DNA from: Bartonella sp. ML70XJBT.G
Lineage (GTDB): Bacteria; Pseudomonadota; Alphaproteobacteria; Rhizobiales; Rhizobiaceae
NCBI RefSeq assembly: GCF_028618575.1
Contig: NZ_JAQITA010000007.1
Span: 45,886-109,885, forward strand
Length of the DNA stretch: 64,000 nt
Reading direction: 5' to 3'
Shown here: piece after piece, positions 17,595 through 27,528 of the stretch
How positions within the stretch are numbered: position 1 is the first letter of the stretch
How the letters are laid out: every line of letters starts with the position of its first letter
Program-made: the position numbers and the translations under genes
Notes under the pieces: generated by a model
The model's database searches: none
What the model was told of the DNA's origin: nothing
The model's input: the letters and a program-made list of their open reading frames with translations, nothing else

Positions 17595-19106
17595 TTATCC
17601 CACACTACCTTCAAGGCTGATGCCAATGAGCTTTTGTGCTTCAACGGCAAATTCCATGGGAAGTTTTTGAATAACTTCTTTTACAAAACCATTCACAATT
17701 AATGCGATAGCTTCTTCTTCAGGAATGCCACGCTGCATAACATAAAAAAGTTGATCATCAGAAATTTTTGATGTTGTCGCTTCATGTTCAAATTGCGCTG
17801 TCGCATTTTTTGCTTCAATATAAGGGACCGTATGAGCACCACAATCATTGCCAATTAACAAACTATCGCATTGCGTAAAATTACGTGCATTTTGTGCTTT
17901 TCGATGTGCTGTTACTTGTCCACGATAAGTGTTATTTGAAAAACCAGCAGAAATGCCTTTAGAAACAATACGACTGGAGGTATTTTTACCTAAGTGGATC
18001 ATTTTTGTACCGGAATCGATTTGTTGATAACCGTTTGCAACAGCAATAGAGTAAAATTCTCCACGTGAGTTATTACCACGTAGCAAACAAGATGGATATT
18101 TCCAAGTAATCGCAGAACCAGTTTCGACTTGTGTCCATGAAATTTTAGAATTATCGCCCCGACAATCTCCACGCTTTGTAACAAAATTATAAATGCCACC
18201 CTTCCCTTCTTTGTCGCCGGGATACCAATTTTGTACTGTAGAATATTTAATTTCTGCATTTTCCAGTGCAATAAGCTCAACAACAGCGGCATGCAGTTGA
18301 TTTTCATCACGTTGTGGAGCTGTACACCCCTCCAGATAAGAAACATAGGAGTTTTCATCGGCAATAATTAATGTTCGCTCAAATTGACCTGTATTGCGTT
18401 CATTAATTCTAAAATAGGTCGAAAGCTCCATAGGACAACGGACGCCTTTGGGAACATAAACAAATGAACCATCTGTAAAAACTGCTGCATTCAAGGCAGC
18501 ATAATAATTATCACCCACAGGCACAACAGTTCCTAAATATTTTTTAATAAGAGCAGAATGTTCGATAATTGCTTCTGAAATAGAGCAAAAAATAACGCCC
18601 GCACGTGCAAGCTCTTTTTTAAATGTTGTCACAACAGAAACAGAATCGAAAACCGCATCGACAGCGACCTGCCCTGATGCATAGATACTTTCATCAAAAG
18701 TAGAAGAATCAGACTGTTTTCTTACTCCTGCTAAAATCTCTTGTTCTTTAAGGGGAATACCAAGCTTTTCATAGGTTGCCAATAATTCAGGATCGACTTC
18801 ATCCAAAGATTTTGGTCCTGTATGATTTTTAGGAGCAGCATAATAATAAAGCTCTTGAAAATCAATTGGAGGATATTTAATGCGCGCCCAACTGGGTTCG
18901 TGCATTGTTAACCAACGGTGGAAAGCTTGTAAACGCCACGTTAGCATCCATTCAGGTTCATGCTTTTTAGCAGAAATAAATCTGATAATATCTTCGTTTA
19001 AACCTTTTGGGGCTTTGTCCATCTCAATATTGGTTTCAAAGCCATATTTATATTGATCAACATCTATTTCACGTACTTGACGTATTGTTTCTTGTACTGC
19101 CGGCAT
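17595..19106 (-). CDS. sufB: Fe-S cluster assembly protein SufB
   Basis: A 503-residue SufB scaffold subunit. Diagnostic stretches are [16 protein letters not shown] near residue 55, [38 protein letters not shown] and [19 protein letters not shown], which includes the conserved Cys thought to hold the nascent cluster. The length fits the family (about 480-505). It follows the desulfurase gene by about 180 bp on the same strand, so it may have its own promoter as well. Confidence 0.96.
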   Translation of the reverse strand: MPAVQETIRQVREIDVDQYKYGFETNIEMDKAPKGLNEDIIRFISAKKHEPEWMLTWRLQAFHRWLTMHEPSWARIKYPPIDFQELYYYAAPKNHTGPKSLDEVDPELLATYEKLGIPLKEQEILAGVRKQSDSSTFDESIYASGQVAVDAVFDSVSVVTTFKKELARAGVIFCSISEAIIEHSALIKKYLGTVVPVGDNYYAALNAAVFTDGSFVYVPKGVRCPMELSTYFRINERNTGQFERTLIIADENSYVSYLEGCTAPQRDENQLHAAVVELIALENAEIKYSTVQNWYPGDKEGKGGIYNFVTKRGDCRGDNSKISWTQVETGSAITWKYPSCLLRGNNSRGEFYSIAVANGYQQIDSGTKMIHLGKNTSSRIVSKGISAGFSNNTYRGQVTAHRKAQNARNFTQCDSLLIGNDCGAHTVPYIEAKNATAQFEHEATTSKISDDQLFYVMQRGIPEEEAIALIVNGFVKEVIQKLPMEFAVEAQKLIGISLEGSVG

Positions 19107-19283
19107 AAACTTTCTCCCTTTTTGGCATCAAGAACCGGTGACTAAAAGTCTCGTGTTTTCCAGGATTAAAATGAATAATTCATTTTTAGGCTATACGCAC
19201 TTTAGGCTATATGCAAAGTGGGAAAATTTTAATCAAGCTTTTTATTTAAAATAATTCTAATTTTTTAAATTCAATGACAAATC

Positions 19284-20423
19284 CTATCCTTCTCTATTAC
19301 TGATAATTTGAGAAAAAAACAATAGAAAATCATCAATGTCTTGAGAAGTTGTGCACCGCCCTATTGAAATACGAATTGCTCCATTGGGAATATGATATCC
19401 CATTGCTTCCAAGACTCTGCTTTGTTTTACTTTCCCTGAAGAACAGGCAGAACCTGCTGATACAGAGAATCCTGCTAAATCAAAAGCAATTTGCATCGTT
19501 TCAGCTTTTATACCACGCACAGTGAAATAAGTCGTGTTTGGCAAACGCTGAACTCTTTTGCCAAAAATTTCAACATCATGACATATTTTCTGTATTCCAT
19601 TTTCTAATTTATCGCGTAAATATACTAACTGTTTTATCTCTTCTTTTATATAACAATCAGCGATTGCTGCACCGAAAGCAGCAATCAGTGGCAATGCTTC
19701 TGTTCCTCCACGTAACCCTTTTTCTTGTCCTCCTCCTATAATAAGAGGCGCTGGCATCAAAAGGCTCCCAGATGAAACAAAAGCACCAATCCCTTTAGGA
19801 CCACCAATTTTATGGGCCGACAGTATAAAAAAATCCCCTCCCATCTGATCAATATCAACAAAATTTTTGTCTACATATTGTGCTAAATCAACAATTAGAA
19901 TCCCTCCAAAATCACGAACAATCGCAGCTAACTCTTTTATTGGCTGAAGAACTCCTGTTTCACTATTTGCAGCTTGAATAGCAACAAGAGGAAGCCCCCT
20001 TGTTTTATCGTGAATTTTTAAGAGAGAGACTAATTGATCTTGTTGAATAAGCCCATCTCGATCAACAGCAACTGTAGTGATGCATTCTTGAGAAAAACGT
20101 CCTCCTTCTGCAACAGATGGATGTTCTGTTGCCCCAATGTAAAGATGAGAAAATTGAATTTTAGCTCTTCCCATATTATAAAAGGGTGTTAATAAAGTCA
20201 TTGCTGCTTCACTTGCACCAGATGTAAAGACAACGTGATCTGGATTGGTATTGAGACTTTCAGCGACTTGTCGACGTGCTTTTTGTAATAACGCTTTTGC
20301 AGCACGTCCTTCCGTATGAACCGATGAGGGGTTACCAAATATCTCTAAAGATTCCAGTAATGCCACCCGTGCTGTTTTTTTCAGTGGTGTTGTCGCGTTA
20401 TGATCAAAATATCGGCGTTTCAT
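19284..20423 (-). CDS. Cysteine desulfurase, IscS/NifS type
   Basis: Group I PLP-dependent cysteine desulfurase, 379 residues. RRYFDHNATTPLK at the N-terminus, the PLP lysine in LSAHKIGGPKGIG, and the catalytic Cys in SAGSACSSGK are present. The frame extends to 20441 (TTG), but the ATG at 20423 gives the normal start. It heads the suf operon, so this locus carries two desulfurases of different groups, as seen in other Rhizobiales. A near-perfect inverted repeat lies about 50 bp upstream. Confidence 0.92.
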   Translation of the reverse strand: MKRRYFDHNATTPLKKTARVALLESLEIFGNPSSVHTEGRAAKALLQKARRQVAESLNTNPDHVVFTSGASEAAMTLLTPFYNMGRAKIQFSHLYIGATEHPSVAEGGRFSQECITTVAVDRDGLIQQDQLVSLLKIHDKTRGLPLVAIQAANSETGVLQPIKELAAIVRDFGGILIVDLAQYVDKNFVDIDQMGGDFFILSAHKIGGPKGIGAFVSSGSLLMPAPLIIGGGQEKGLRGGTEALPLIAAFGAAIADCYIKEEIKQLVYLRDKLENGIQKICHDVEIFGKRVQRLPNTTYFTVRGIKAETMQIAFDLAGFSVSAGSACSSGKVKQSRVLEAMGYHIPNGAIRISIGRCTTSQDIDDFLLFFSQIISNREG

Positions 20424-20471
20424 AACCATTTTATATCGCAATCATTCATCTATGAATTGATTAAAAAAATA

Positions 20472-20495
20472 GTGCAATTTTCTTGAAAAATGCAC
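20472..20495. promoter_or_regulatory. Inverted repeat in the divergent promoter region ahead of the Fe-S operon
   Basis: Arms GTGCAATTTTC (20472-20482) and GAAAAATGCAC (20485-20495) are reverse complements with one mismatch and a 2-nt spacer. It lies between the desulfurase gene (minus) and the alpha/beta hydrolase gene (plus), where an operator would be expected. Rhizobiales suf operons are known to respond to iron or Fe-S status through RirA, Irr or IscR-type regulators, but I cannot assign this site to one of them. Confidence 0.45.
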
Positions 20496-20587
20496 TTAAA
20501 AAAGAATATCTAGTGATTGTTTAAGAGATTCTATGGTAAAAGTCGATCAAGGTCAATGAGAGCTTATCGTATGTTAAGGAGCATTTA

Positions 20588-21268
20588 ATGCCAGAAATTA
20601 TTTTTAATGGTCCCGCGGGTCGGCTTGAAGGGCGTTATCAGCCTTCTCAACAAAGAAATGCACCAATTGCGATTATTTTGCATCCTCATCCCCAATTTGG
20701 TGGCACAATGAACAATAAAATTGTTTATGATCTCTTCTATATGTTTCAACAACGTGGCTTTACGACATTACGTTTTAATTTTCGTGGTATTGGTCGCAGT
20801 CAAGGTGAATTTGATTATGGAATAGGAGAGCTTTCAGATGCTGCCGCTGCTCTTGATTGGGTGCAAGCACAGCATCCTGATTCTAAAAATTGCTGGGTGG
20901 CTGGCTATTCATTTGGAGCTTGGATTGGTATGCAGCTTTTAATGCGCCGACCGGAAATTGAGGGCTTTATATCCGTTGCTCCTCAACCAAATGTTTATGA
21001 CTTTTCATTCCTTGCCCCGTGTCCCTCCTCTGGGCTTATTATTCACGGTGCTGTTGATAAAGTGGCTCCTCCAAAAGATGTTCAAACCCTTGTAGATAAA
21101 CTTAAAACACAAAAAGGTATCACTATTACACAAGAAATATTGGAGGGTGCTAATCACTTTTTTAGCGGATATCATCAAGAGCTTATTGAACGATGTGCAC
21201 AATATTTAGATAACCATATTACCGGTGAATTCCTCGCTCCTCCGCCTGAAATACTTTCCCTTACTTAA
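20588..21268 (+). CDS. Alpha/beta hydrolase
   Basis: A 226-residue cytosolic alpha/beta hydrolase. The nucleophile elbow is G-Y-S108-F-G, the HPHPQFGGTMNNK segment forms the oxyanion region, and FNFRGIGRSQGEFD is a conserved strand-turn. IIHGAVDKVAPPKD carries the acid and EGANHFF the histidine. This small subgroup is widespread in Proteobacteria with no settled substrate. Divergent from the suf operon, with a terminator-like hairpin after it, so probably monocistronic. Confidence 0.85.
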   Translation: MPEIIFNGPAGRLEGRYQPSQQRNAPIAIILHPHPQFGGTMNNKIVYDLFYMFQQRGFTTLRFNFRGIGRSQGEFDYGIGELSDAAAALDWVQAQHPDSKNCWVAGYSFGAWIGMQLLMRRPEIEGFISVAPQPNVYDFSFLAPCPSSGLIIHGAVDKVAPPKDVQTLVDKLKTQKGITITQEILEGANHFFSGYHQELIERCAQYLDNHITGEFLAPPPEILSLT

Positions 21269-21310
21269 AATGAGAATTTATAAAAAGTGAAAAAGAACTC
21301 CTGTAACGCA

Positions 21311-21340
21311 GAAAAACCTTTTTGCACTGGTTTTCCTTTT
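21311..21340 (+). terminator. Probable terminator of the alpha/beta hydrolase gene
   Basis: GAAAAACC (21311-21318) pairs with GGTTTTCC (21329-21336) with one mismatch, followed by TTTTC. It lies about 45 bp after the stop. Confidence 0.45.
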
Positions 21341-21546
21341 CTGTCATTTATCTGCACTCAAAAACTTAAGAAGGATAATTCTCTTTGAGAAAAAAGTATT
21401 TTCTGCTGAAAAACAAGTAAAATGATACTTTTGTTTTTTTATCCAGTATTTTTCGTTCCCTTGTGAGATAGGTCTTAATTATGCTAGAGAGAGCATGTTA
21501 GCAAACATCCTATCAATAAATGCAATTTTAATGAGGAAACAAATCT

Positions 21547-22800
21547 GTGACTGTCTTTAAATCTGATTTTTTACACATTATGCACGAGCGTGGTTTTATC
21601 CACCAAATTTCGGATGAAAGAGGCTTAGATGATCTTTTTTCAAAAGAAGTTGTAAGCGCTTATATTGGATTTGATCCTACAGCGTCGAGCTTGCATGCTG
21701 GGAGTCTTCTGCAAATTATGATGCTTTATTGGTTACAAAAAACTGGTCATCGCCCTATTATCTTGATGGGTGGAGGAACAGGATTGATTGGTGATCCTTC
21801 TTTTAAAGATGAAGCACGGCGCCTTCTCACACAAGATGATATTACGACAAATATTGCTAGTCTTAAAAAGGTCTTCGCTCATTACTTAACATTTGGTGAT
21901 AAAGAAACTGATGCATGTATTGTGAATAATGCTGAATGGTTATGCAATTTAAACTACTTAGAATTTCTGCGTGATGTAGGAAAACATTTTTCTGTTAACC
22001 GTATGTTGTCATTTGATTCCGTCAGACTAAGACTTGAGCGTGAACATTCTTTGTCATTCTTGGAGTTTAATTATATGATCCTGCAAGCTTATGACTTTGT
22101 TGAACTTTATAGGCGTTATGGACTGCGTATGCAAATGGGTGGTTCTGATCAATGGGGCAACATTGTTAACGGAATTGAGTTAGGACATCGCTTAGGAACA
22201 GTACAGTTATATGCATTAACTTCACCATTGCTCACCACGTCTTCTGGTGCAAAAATGGGCAAGTCATTGAATGGTGCTGTATGGCTTAACGCAGATATGC
22301 TTTCACCTTATCAATTTTGGCAGTATTGGCGTAACACTGAAGATGCCGATGTTATTCGATTTTTAAAGCTTTATACCACATTGCCAATGGATGAGATTGT
22401 CAAACTTTCTGCATTACAAGGGAGTGAAATTAACGAAGCAAAGAAGATCCTTGCAACAGAAATTACCGCAATGTTGCATGGGCGCAGTTTTGCAAATGCT
22501 GCAGCCGAAACTGCTCGAAAAACTTTTGAAGAAAAAACACTTGGAGAAAATCTTCCAACTGTTGAAATTCAAGCTACAGAATTAAAAATGGGAATTGGAT
22601 TACTCAATCTTTTAGTACAAGCAGGACTCGCTAAATCTAACAGTGAGGCTCGCCGTCATGTTCAAGGTGGAGGTGTACGTGTTAATGATGAAATCATTGA
22701 AGATGAGACACGTCTTATTCTTGAAGAAGATGTCAATGCCGATGGAATCCTTAAACTTTCCTTCGGTAAGAAAAAACATGTTTTGATAAAACCACTATAA
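21547..22800 (+). CDS. tyrS: Tyrosyl-tRNA synthetase
   Basis: Class I synthetase charging tRNA-Tyr, 417 residues. The HIGH-type motif is H50-A-G-S in [10 protein letters not shown], the KMSKS-type loop is K236-M-G-K-S240, and the tyrosine-binding region [12 protein letters not shown] is exact. The last 65 residues are an S4 RNA-binding domain ([19 protein letters not shown]). The start is GTG at 21547 with GAGGAAAC upstream. No T-box leader is visible in the 278 bp ahead of it. Confidence 0.96.
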   Translation: MTVFKSDFLHIMHERGFIHQISDERGLDDLFSKEVVSAYIGFDPTASSLHAGSLLQIMMLYWLQKTGHRPIILMGGGTGLIGDPSFKDEARRLLTQDDITTNIASLKKVFAHYLTFGDKETDACIVNNAEWLCNLNYLEFLRDVGKHFSVNRMLSFDSVRLRLEREHSLSFLEFNYMILQAYDFVELYRRYGLRMQMGGSDQWGNIVNGIELGHRLGTVQLYALTSPLLTTSSGAKMGKSLNGAVWLNADMLSPYQFWQYWRNTEDADVIRFLKLYTTLPMDEIVKLSALQGSEINEAKKILATEITAMLHGRSFANAAAETARKTFEEKTLGENLPTVEIQATELKMGIGLLNLLVQAGLAKSNSEARRHVQGGGVRVNDEIIEDETRLILEEDVNADGILKLSFGKKKHVLIKPL

Positions 22801-22977
22801 TCGCTTTATAATTTTTATACTCCTTTTTTCATGCCGTTTAGACTGATTTCTCTTCCTCACTTCAATCCTTGTAATACATGGCTCTTTTGGACAATCATAT
22901 TTTAGAAAGTTGAATCATTTCTTTTTGTGTGTATTGTGATAACTTGTAGTTATTAAACAAAAAAGAAAGTCAAAAAA

Positions 22978-23460
22978 ATGACACAATCGATGAAAGGCAC
23001 CCTTGCTCCTGATTTTCATTTGCCCCGTGATGGGGGAGATAAAATATGTCTTTCTGATCTACAAGGAAAATGCGTTATTTTATATTTTTATCCAAAAGAT
23101 GATACGAGTGGCTGCACGTGTGAAGCACTTGATTTTACGCAATTAAAAGCAAAATTTGATGAAATAGGAGTGGTTGTTATTGGAATCTCTCCAGATAATG
23201 TTAAAAAACACGATAAATTTAAAACAAAACATGGGCTTGATGTCATCCTTGTTTCCGATGAAGAAAAAACCACGCTTGAAGCTTACGGTGTTTGGGTTGA
23301 AAAAAGCATGTATGGACGCAAATATATGGGCGTTGAACGAAGCACTTTTCTCATTGATAAAACCGGAAAAATAGCAGAAGAATGGCGTAAAGTGAGCGTG
23401 TCTGGACATGCTGAGAAGGTGTTAGCTGCTGCCACACTTTTACATAATCAAGATTTATAA
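22978..23460 (+). CDS. bcp: Thiol peroxidase of the BCP/peroxiredoxin Q family
   Basis: A 160-residue thioredoxin-fold peroxidase that reduces hydroperoxides in the cytosol. The peroxidatic Cys is C46 in DDTSGCTCEALDF. A second Cys, C48, sits two residues on instead of the +5 position known from E. coli BCP, so resolution by that route is not obvious. YFYPKDDTSG and VERSTFLIDKTGKI are typical. Probably monocistronic. Confidence 0.92.
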   Translation: MTQSMKGTLAPDFHLPRDGGDKICLSDLQGKCVILYFYPKDDTSGCTCEALDFTQLKAKFDEIGVVVIGISPDNVKKHDKFKTKHGLDVILVSDEEKTTLEAYGVWVEKSMYGRKYMGVERSTFLIDKTGKIAEEWRKVSVSGHAEKVLAAATLLHNQDL

Positions 23461-23491
23461 ATGTTGGTATTCAAATAGTTATCAAATGTAA

Positions 23492-23531
23492 AAATCACCC
23501 CATTGCTGGATGTCATAAATCTAGCAATGGG
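23492..23531 (-). terminator. Probable prfB terminator, possibly bidirectional
   Basis: CCCATTGCT (23499-23507) and AGCAATGGG (23523-23531) are exact reverse complements. On the minus strand the stem is followed by GTGATTTTTAC, about 50 bp after the prfB stop. It also stands 40 bp after the bcp stop on the plus strand, where there is no T run. Confidence 0.55.
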
Positions 23532-23578
23532 AATAGAATTAACGGATCAAGCAATCATCTTAAAAATATTGCCTTTGG

Positions 23579-24707
23579 TTAATCAATGTCTTCAATTTCC
23601 TGGGCTTTTCCGTAAATGCGCCGTGCAAGTGCTGCTTCTATGAATGCATCTAAATTGCCATTGAGTACGGATTGTGGATCAGTGTTTTCAACACCTGTGC
23701 GTAAATCTTTGACAAGCTGGTAGGGTTGCAGAACATAAGACCTAATTTGATGTCCCCATCCGATTTCTGTTTTCGAAGCTTCAACAGCATTTGTTTCTTC
23801 TTCTCTCTTTTTGAGCTCTTCTTCATAGAGTCTTGCGCGTAACATAGACCATGCAGTTGCTCTATTTTTATGCTGAGAACGCTCCGTTTGACATTGAACA
23901 ACAATACCCGTTTTTATATGTGTGATACGAACTGCAGAATCTGTCGTATTGACATGTTGACCTCCTGCCCCTGATGCACGATAGGTATCAATACGAACAT
24001 CTGCCTCTGATACGTCAACTTCAATATTATCATCAATGACTGGATAAACCCAAATGCTTGCGAAAGAGGTATGGCGTTTTGCATTAGAATCAAACGGCGA
24101 AATGCGTACCAAACGGTGAACCCCTGATTCTGTTTTCAACATACCATATGCATTATGTCCTTTTACGAAAAGAGTTGCTGATTTTATGCCGGCTTCTTCT
24201 CCATCATGAATTTCTAATATTTCAACCTTCATGTTATGCTGTTCAGCCCAACGCGTATACATACGTAACAACATAGAAGCCCAATCTTGGCTTTCCGTGC
24301 CTCCTGCACCGGCATGAACTTCTAGATAAGTGTCATTCTGATCTGCTTCTCCTGAAAGAAGCACATCAATCTGTTTTTTCTCTATTGCATTCTTAAGATT
24401 ACGTATGGTGTTTTCTGCATCAGTGATAATTTCGATATCACTTTCTTCTTCACCCATCGCGATTAATTCAATGCACTCTTCAAGTGTTTTTGTAAATGAT
24501 CGAAGACCCTGAATTGAATCATCAAGACGCTGACGCTCACGCATCATATCCTGTGCTTGTTGCGCATCATTCCAAAGTGTTGGATCCTCTGCTTTTTGAT
24601 TGAGATATTCGAGACGTTTGAGTGATTGATCCCAGTCAAAGATGCCCCCTTAGCAATTTAATTGCTTGTTGGATTTCATCAACTAATGTTTCTATTTCTG
24701 CTCGCAT
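23579..24707 (-). CDS. prfB: Peptide chain release factor 2, with programmed +1 frameshift
   Basis: RF2 recognises UGA and UAA stop codons. The first 23 codons start at the ATG at 24707 (MRAEIETLVDEIQQAI) and meet an in-frame TGA at 24638-24636. The site AGGGGGCATCTTTGAC matches the classical autoregulatory slip site, with the internal Shine-Dalgarno AGGGGG at 24650-24645 and CTT-TGA-C. After a +1 shift the frame continues LDWDQSLKRLEYL into the long frame with the catalytic GGQ motif (SGAGGQHVN). The join gives about 375 residues, normal for RF2. The frameshift lets RF2 level control its own synthesis. Confidence 0.95.
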
Positions 24708-24892
24708 AATTTCACACCGTCGTTTTTATTTTTTATTCTTTCTCGTTATATTTTTGAACATTTTCTACAAATCAATGATCGTAATAAGAGGATGGTATCA
24801 CCTCATCAATCTGTTTTAATGTAGGACACTGCAAAAAGCAGATAAAATGCGTTTATTCCATTCATCCGTTATATCAAAAGAGAATTTTGTGA

Positions 24893-27358
24893 TTAATACA
24901 GCCCACCTGTACCGCTTTCAAGAGCTTTATTAACCTGTGGAGAAGTGGTCATTGCTGGAACTCCTTCTTGAAAAGAATCTGTACCACCAATGACTTGATA
25001 GATATCAGCAGGTCCAGTTCCTGGTTTAAATGCTTCTATAATGACATCTTGCTCTCCTCTTTCTGCAAGCATGCCTGTCTTACGATTAATTGGCATTAAA
25101 ATCATACCCTCTGGCATTTTAAATGGCACATTTGGTTTTCCTTTCAAAGCGCCTTCCATAAATTCTCCAAAAATAGGTGCAGCTAATGAACTGCCGGTGC
25201 CATTATATCCTAATGATGCTGGTTGATCGTAACCAACAAAAACACCGACGACAAGATCAGGGGTAAAACCCATAAACCATACATCTTTAGAATCATTGGT
25301 GGTTCCTGTTTTAGCCGCAATATGCCGATTAAGGTAACGTAAACGTGCTGCTGTACCGCGTTGAACAACCCCCTCCATCATTGATGTAATCTGATAAGCC
25401 GTCATAGGATCAAGAACTTGATCTCTTTCATCAATTAATTTGGGTTCATTTTGATTATCCCAAGCCTGAACATTACAATTCTCACAGAGACGATCATCAT
25501 GCCGATAAATGGTTTTTCCATAACGATCTTGAATTCTGTCTATGAGAGAAGGATGAATAGAGCGTCCTCCATTGGCTATTACTGAATAAGCTGTCACCAT
25601 TCGTAAAACCGTTGTCTCCCCAGCTCCTAAGGCCATGGGAAGATAAGGTTGTAATTTATCAACAATGCCAAAACGCTCTGCATATTCAGAAACAAGAGGC
25701 ATTCCCATATCATAGGCAAGGCGTATGGTCATAAGATTGCGGGAATGTTCAATGCCATAACGTAGTGTTGACGGTCCTGCATATGTACCACCATAATTTT
25801 TAGGCTGCCAAATCTCACCATTATATTGGCGAATTTCGATGGGGCCATCTAAAACAACAGATGCTGGTGTGTATCCATTATCGAGCGCCGCTGCATACAC
25901 AAAAGGTTTGAAAGCAGAACCAGGCTGGCGATAGGCTTGTGTCGCGCGATTAAATTCAGATGTAGAAAAAGAAAATCCTCCTACCATTGCAAGAACACGT
26001 CCTGTCTCAGGTTCCATCGCAACAATAGCACCTTCAACTTTGGGAATCTGTTGTAAACGATAAATATTGTTTGTATTGGGTATTTTTTCAACAAAAATAA
26101 CATCGCCAACTTGCAGAACTTGCGATAGATTATGAGCAACCCTTCGGTAGCCATTTTCTTTCACAACATTTAAAGCCCACTTTGAATCCTTCTCAGATAA
26201 AATAGCTGTTTCCCGTTTTTTTGATAATAAACCTGAATTTTCACGCTGAGGTTGCAAACCAATCTCTACTTTATTGGCATTAGCAGAAAGAACAACAGCT
26301 AAACGCCATTCAGGAACATCACTTAACCCCGTGATATTTGCAAGCTCTCCCCCCCAATCATCTTTTTTATCAATACGATTATAAGCTCCACGCCATCCTT
26401 GTGAATGATCAAATTTAATGAGCCCATCGTGTAAAGCTTTTCGAGCAAGAATTTGTAAATGTGGATCTAATGTTGTACGAATCGAAAGTCCACCCTCATA
26501 AAGTGTTTTTGCACCATAACGACGCATTAAACGGCGGCGTACCTCTTCAGTAAAATAGTCAGCAGCAAAAACATAACTATCACTACCACGTAATCTCGCT
26601 CCTAAGGGCTTGTTTTTCGCTTTTTCTCCTTGATCACGCGTAACATATCCATTTGTTACCATTCGATCTATAACCCAATTGCGCCGATTAATAGCACGCT
26701 GTGTATTTTTGAAGGGATCATAATTTCCCGGACCTTTTGGAAGAGCCGCCAAATAAGCACATTCCTCTAATGTTAGGTCATTGACGGATTTATTGAAATA
26801 CGTCAAAGCAGCAGCCGCGATACCATAAGTGCCACGACCAAGATAAATTTCATTGAGATAAAGCTCAAGAATATGTTCTTTTGAATAGGTTTTCTCAATA
26901 CGCATCGCTAGGATAGCTTCTTTTAACTTCCGTTCTAATGTTGCTTCTGAATTTAAAAGAAAGTTTTTAGCGACTTGTTGTGTAATGGTTGATGCCCCTT
27001 CTGGGCGTTTCCCTGAACCAATATTACGGATATTATTGATTAAAGCTCTAGAAAGTCCTTCGGGATCTAAGCCAAAATGATGATAAAAATTTTTGTCTTC
27101 AGCGGAAATAAAAGCTTCTTTAAGAATTTTGGGTATTGATTGAATCGGTAAATAAAGGCGATGCTTCGTTGCAAACTCTGCCATCAGGCTACCATCAGCA
27201 GCATGAACGCGTGTCATCACAGGTGGTTCATAGAGCGATAAAACTTCATAATCAGGAAGTATATTCGCCTGATCTGTTGCGAATGCATCTTCTATCATTG
27301 CTCGGAAAAACCCAAGAAGCATAACAAAACTCAAAAGGTATCTAAAAAAAATCATCAT
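24893..27358 (-). CDS. mrcA: Penicillin-binding protein 1A (bifunctional)
   Basis: An 821-residue class A PBP that polymerises glycan strands and cross-links peptides at the outer face of the inner membrane. After a short N-terminal membrane segment the GT51 domain has AFISAEDKNFYHHFGLD and GASTITQQVAKNFLL. An OB-like insert follows. The transpeptidase domain shows SxxK in GSAFKPF, SRN in HSRNLMT, and KTGTT, all intact. This contrasts with the altered motifs of the carboxypeptidase homologue at 492. Next to the amidase gene as in other Rhizobiales. Confidence 0.95.
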   Translation of the reverse strand: MMIFFRYLLSFVMLLGFFRAMIEDAFATDQANILPDYEVLSLYEPPVMTRVHAADGSLMAEFATKHRLYLPIQSIPKILKEAFISAEDKNFYHHFGLDPEGLSRALINNIRNIGSGKRPEGASTITQQVAKNFLLNSEATLERKLKEAILAMRIEKTYSKEHILELYLNEIYLGRGTYGIAAAALTYFNKSVNDLTLEECAYLAALPKGPGNYDPFKNTQRAINRRNWVIDRMVTNGYVTRDQGEKAKNKPLGARLRGSDSYVFAADYFTEEVRRRLMRRYGAKTLYEGGLSIRTTLDPHLQILARKALHDGLIKFDHSQGWRGAYNRIDKKDDWGGELANITGLSDVPEWRLAVVLSANANKVEIGLQPQRENSGLLSKKRETAILSEKDSKWALNVVKENGYRRVAHNLSQVLQVGDVIFVEKIPNTNNIYRLQQIPKVEGAIVAMEPETGRVLAMVGGFSFSTSEFNRATQAYRQPGSAFKPFVYAAALDNGYTPASVVLDGPIEIRQYNGEIWQPKNYGGTYAGPSTLRYGIEHSRNLMTIRLAYDMGMPLVSEYAERFGIVDKLQPYLPMALGAGETTVLRMVTAYSVIANGGRSIHPSLIDRIQDRYGKTIYRHDDRLCENCNVQAWDNQNEPKLIDERDQVLDPMTAYQITSMMEGVVQRGTAARLRYLNRHIAAKTGTTNDSKDVWFMGFTPDLVVGVFVGYDQPASLGYNGTGSSLAAPIFGEFMEGALKGKPNVPFKMPEGMILMPINRKTGMLAERGEQDVIIEAFKPGTGPADIYQVIGGTDSFQEGVPAMTTSPQVNKALESGTGGLY

Positions 27359-27528
27359 CAGAACGGCTATCCACTCCTTTAGAATTGATTAAAGAAAAAT
27401 ATGTTATCTTACGAACGCTGCGCGGATATCACCGCGAGAAGGAAGATAAAGAAAAACTATTTTTATCTTTTATTGTTTATACTAAACTCTATCAGAACCC
27501 GATACTGATACTTTATTTTCTCACCAAT

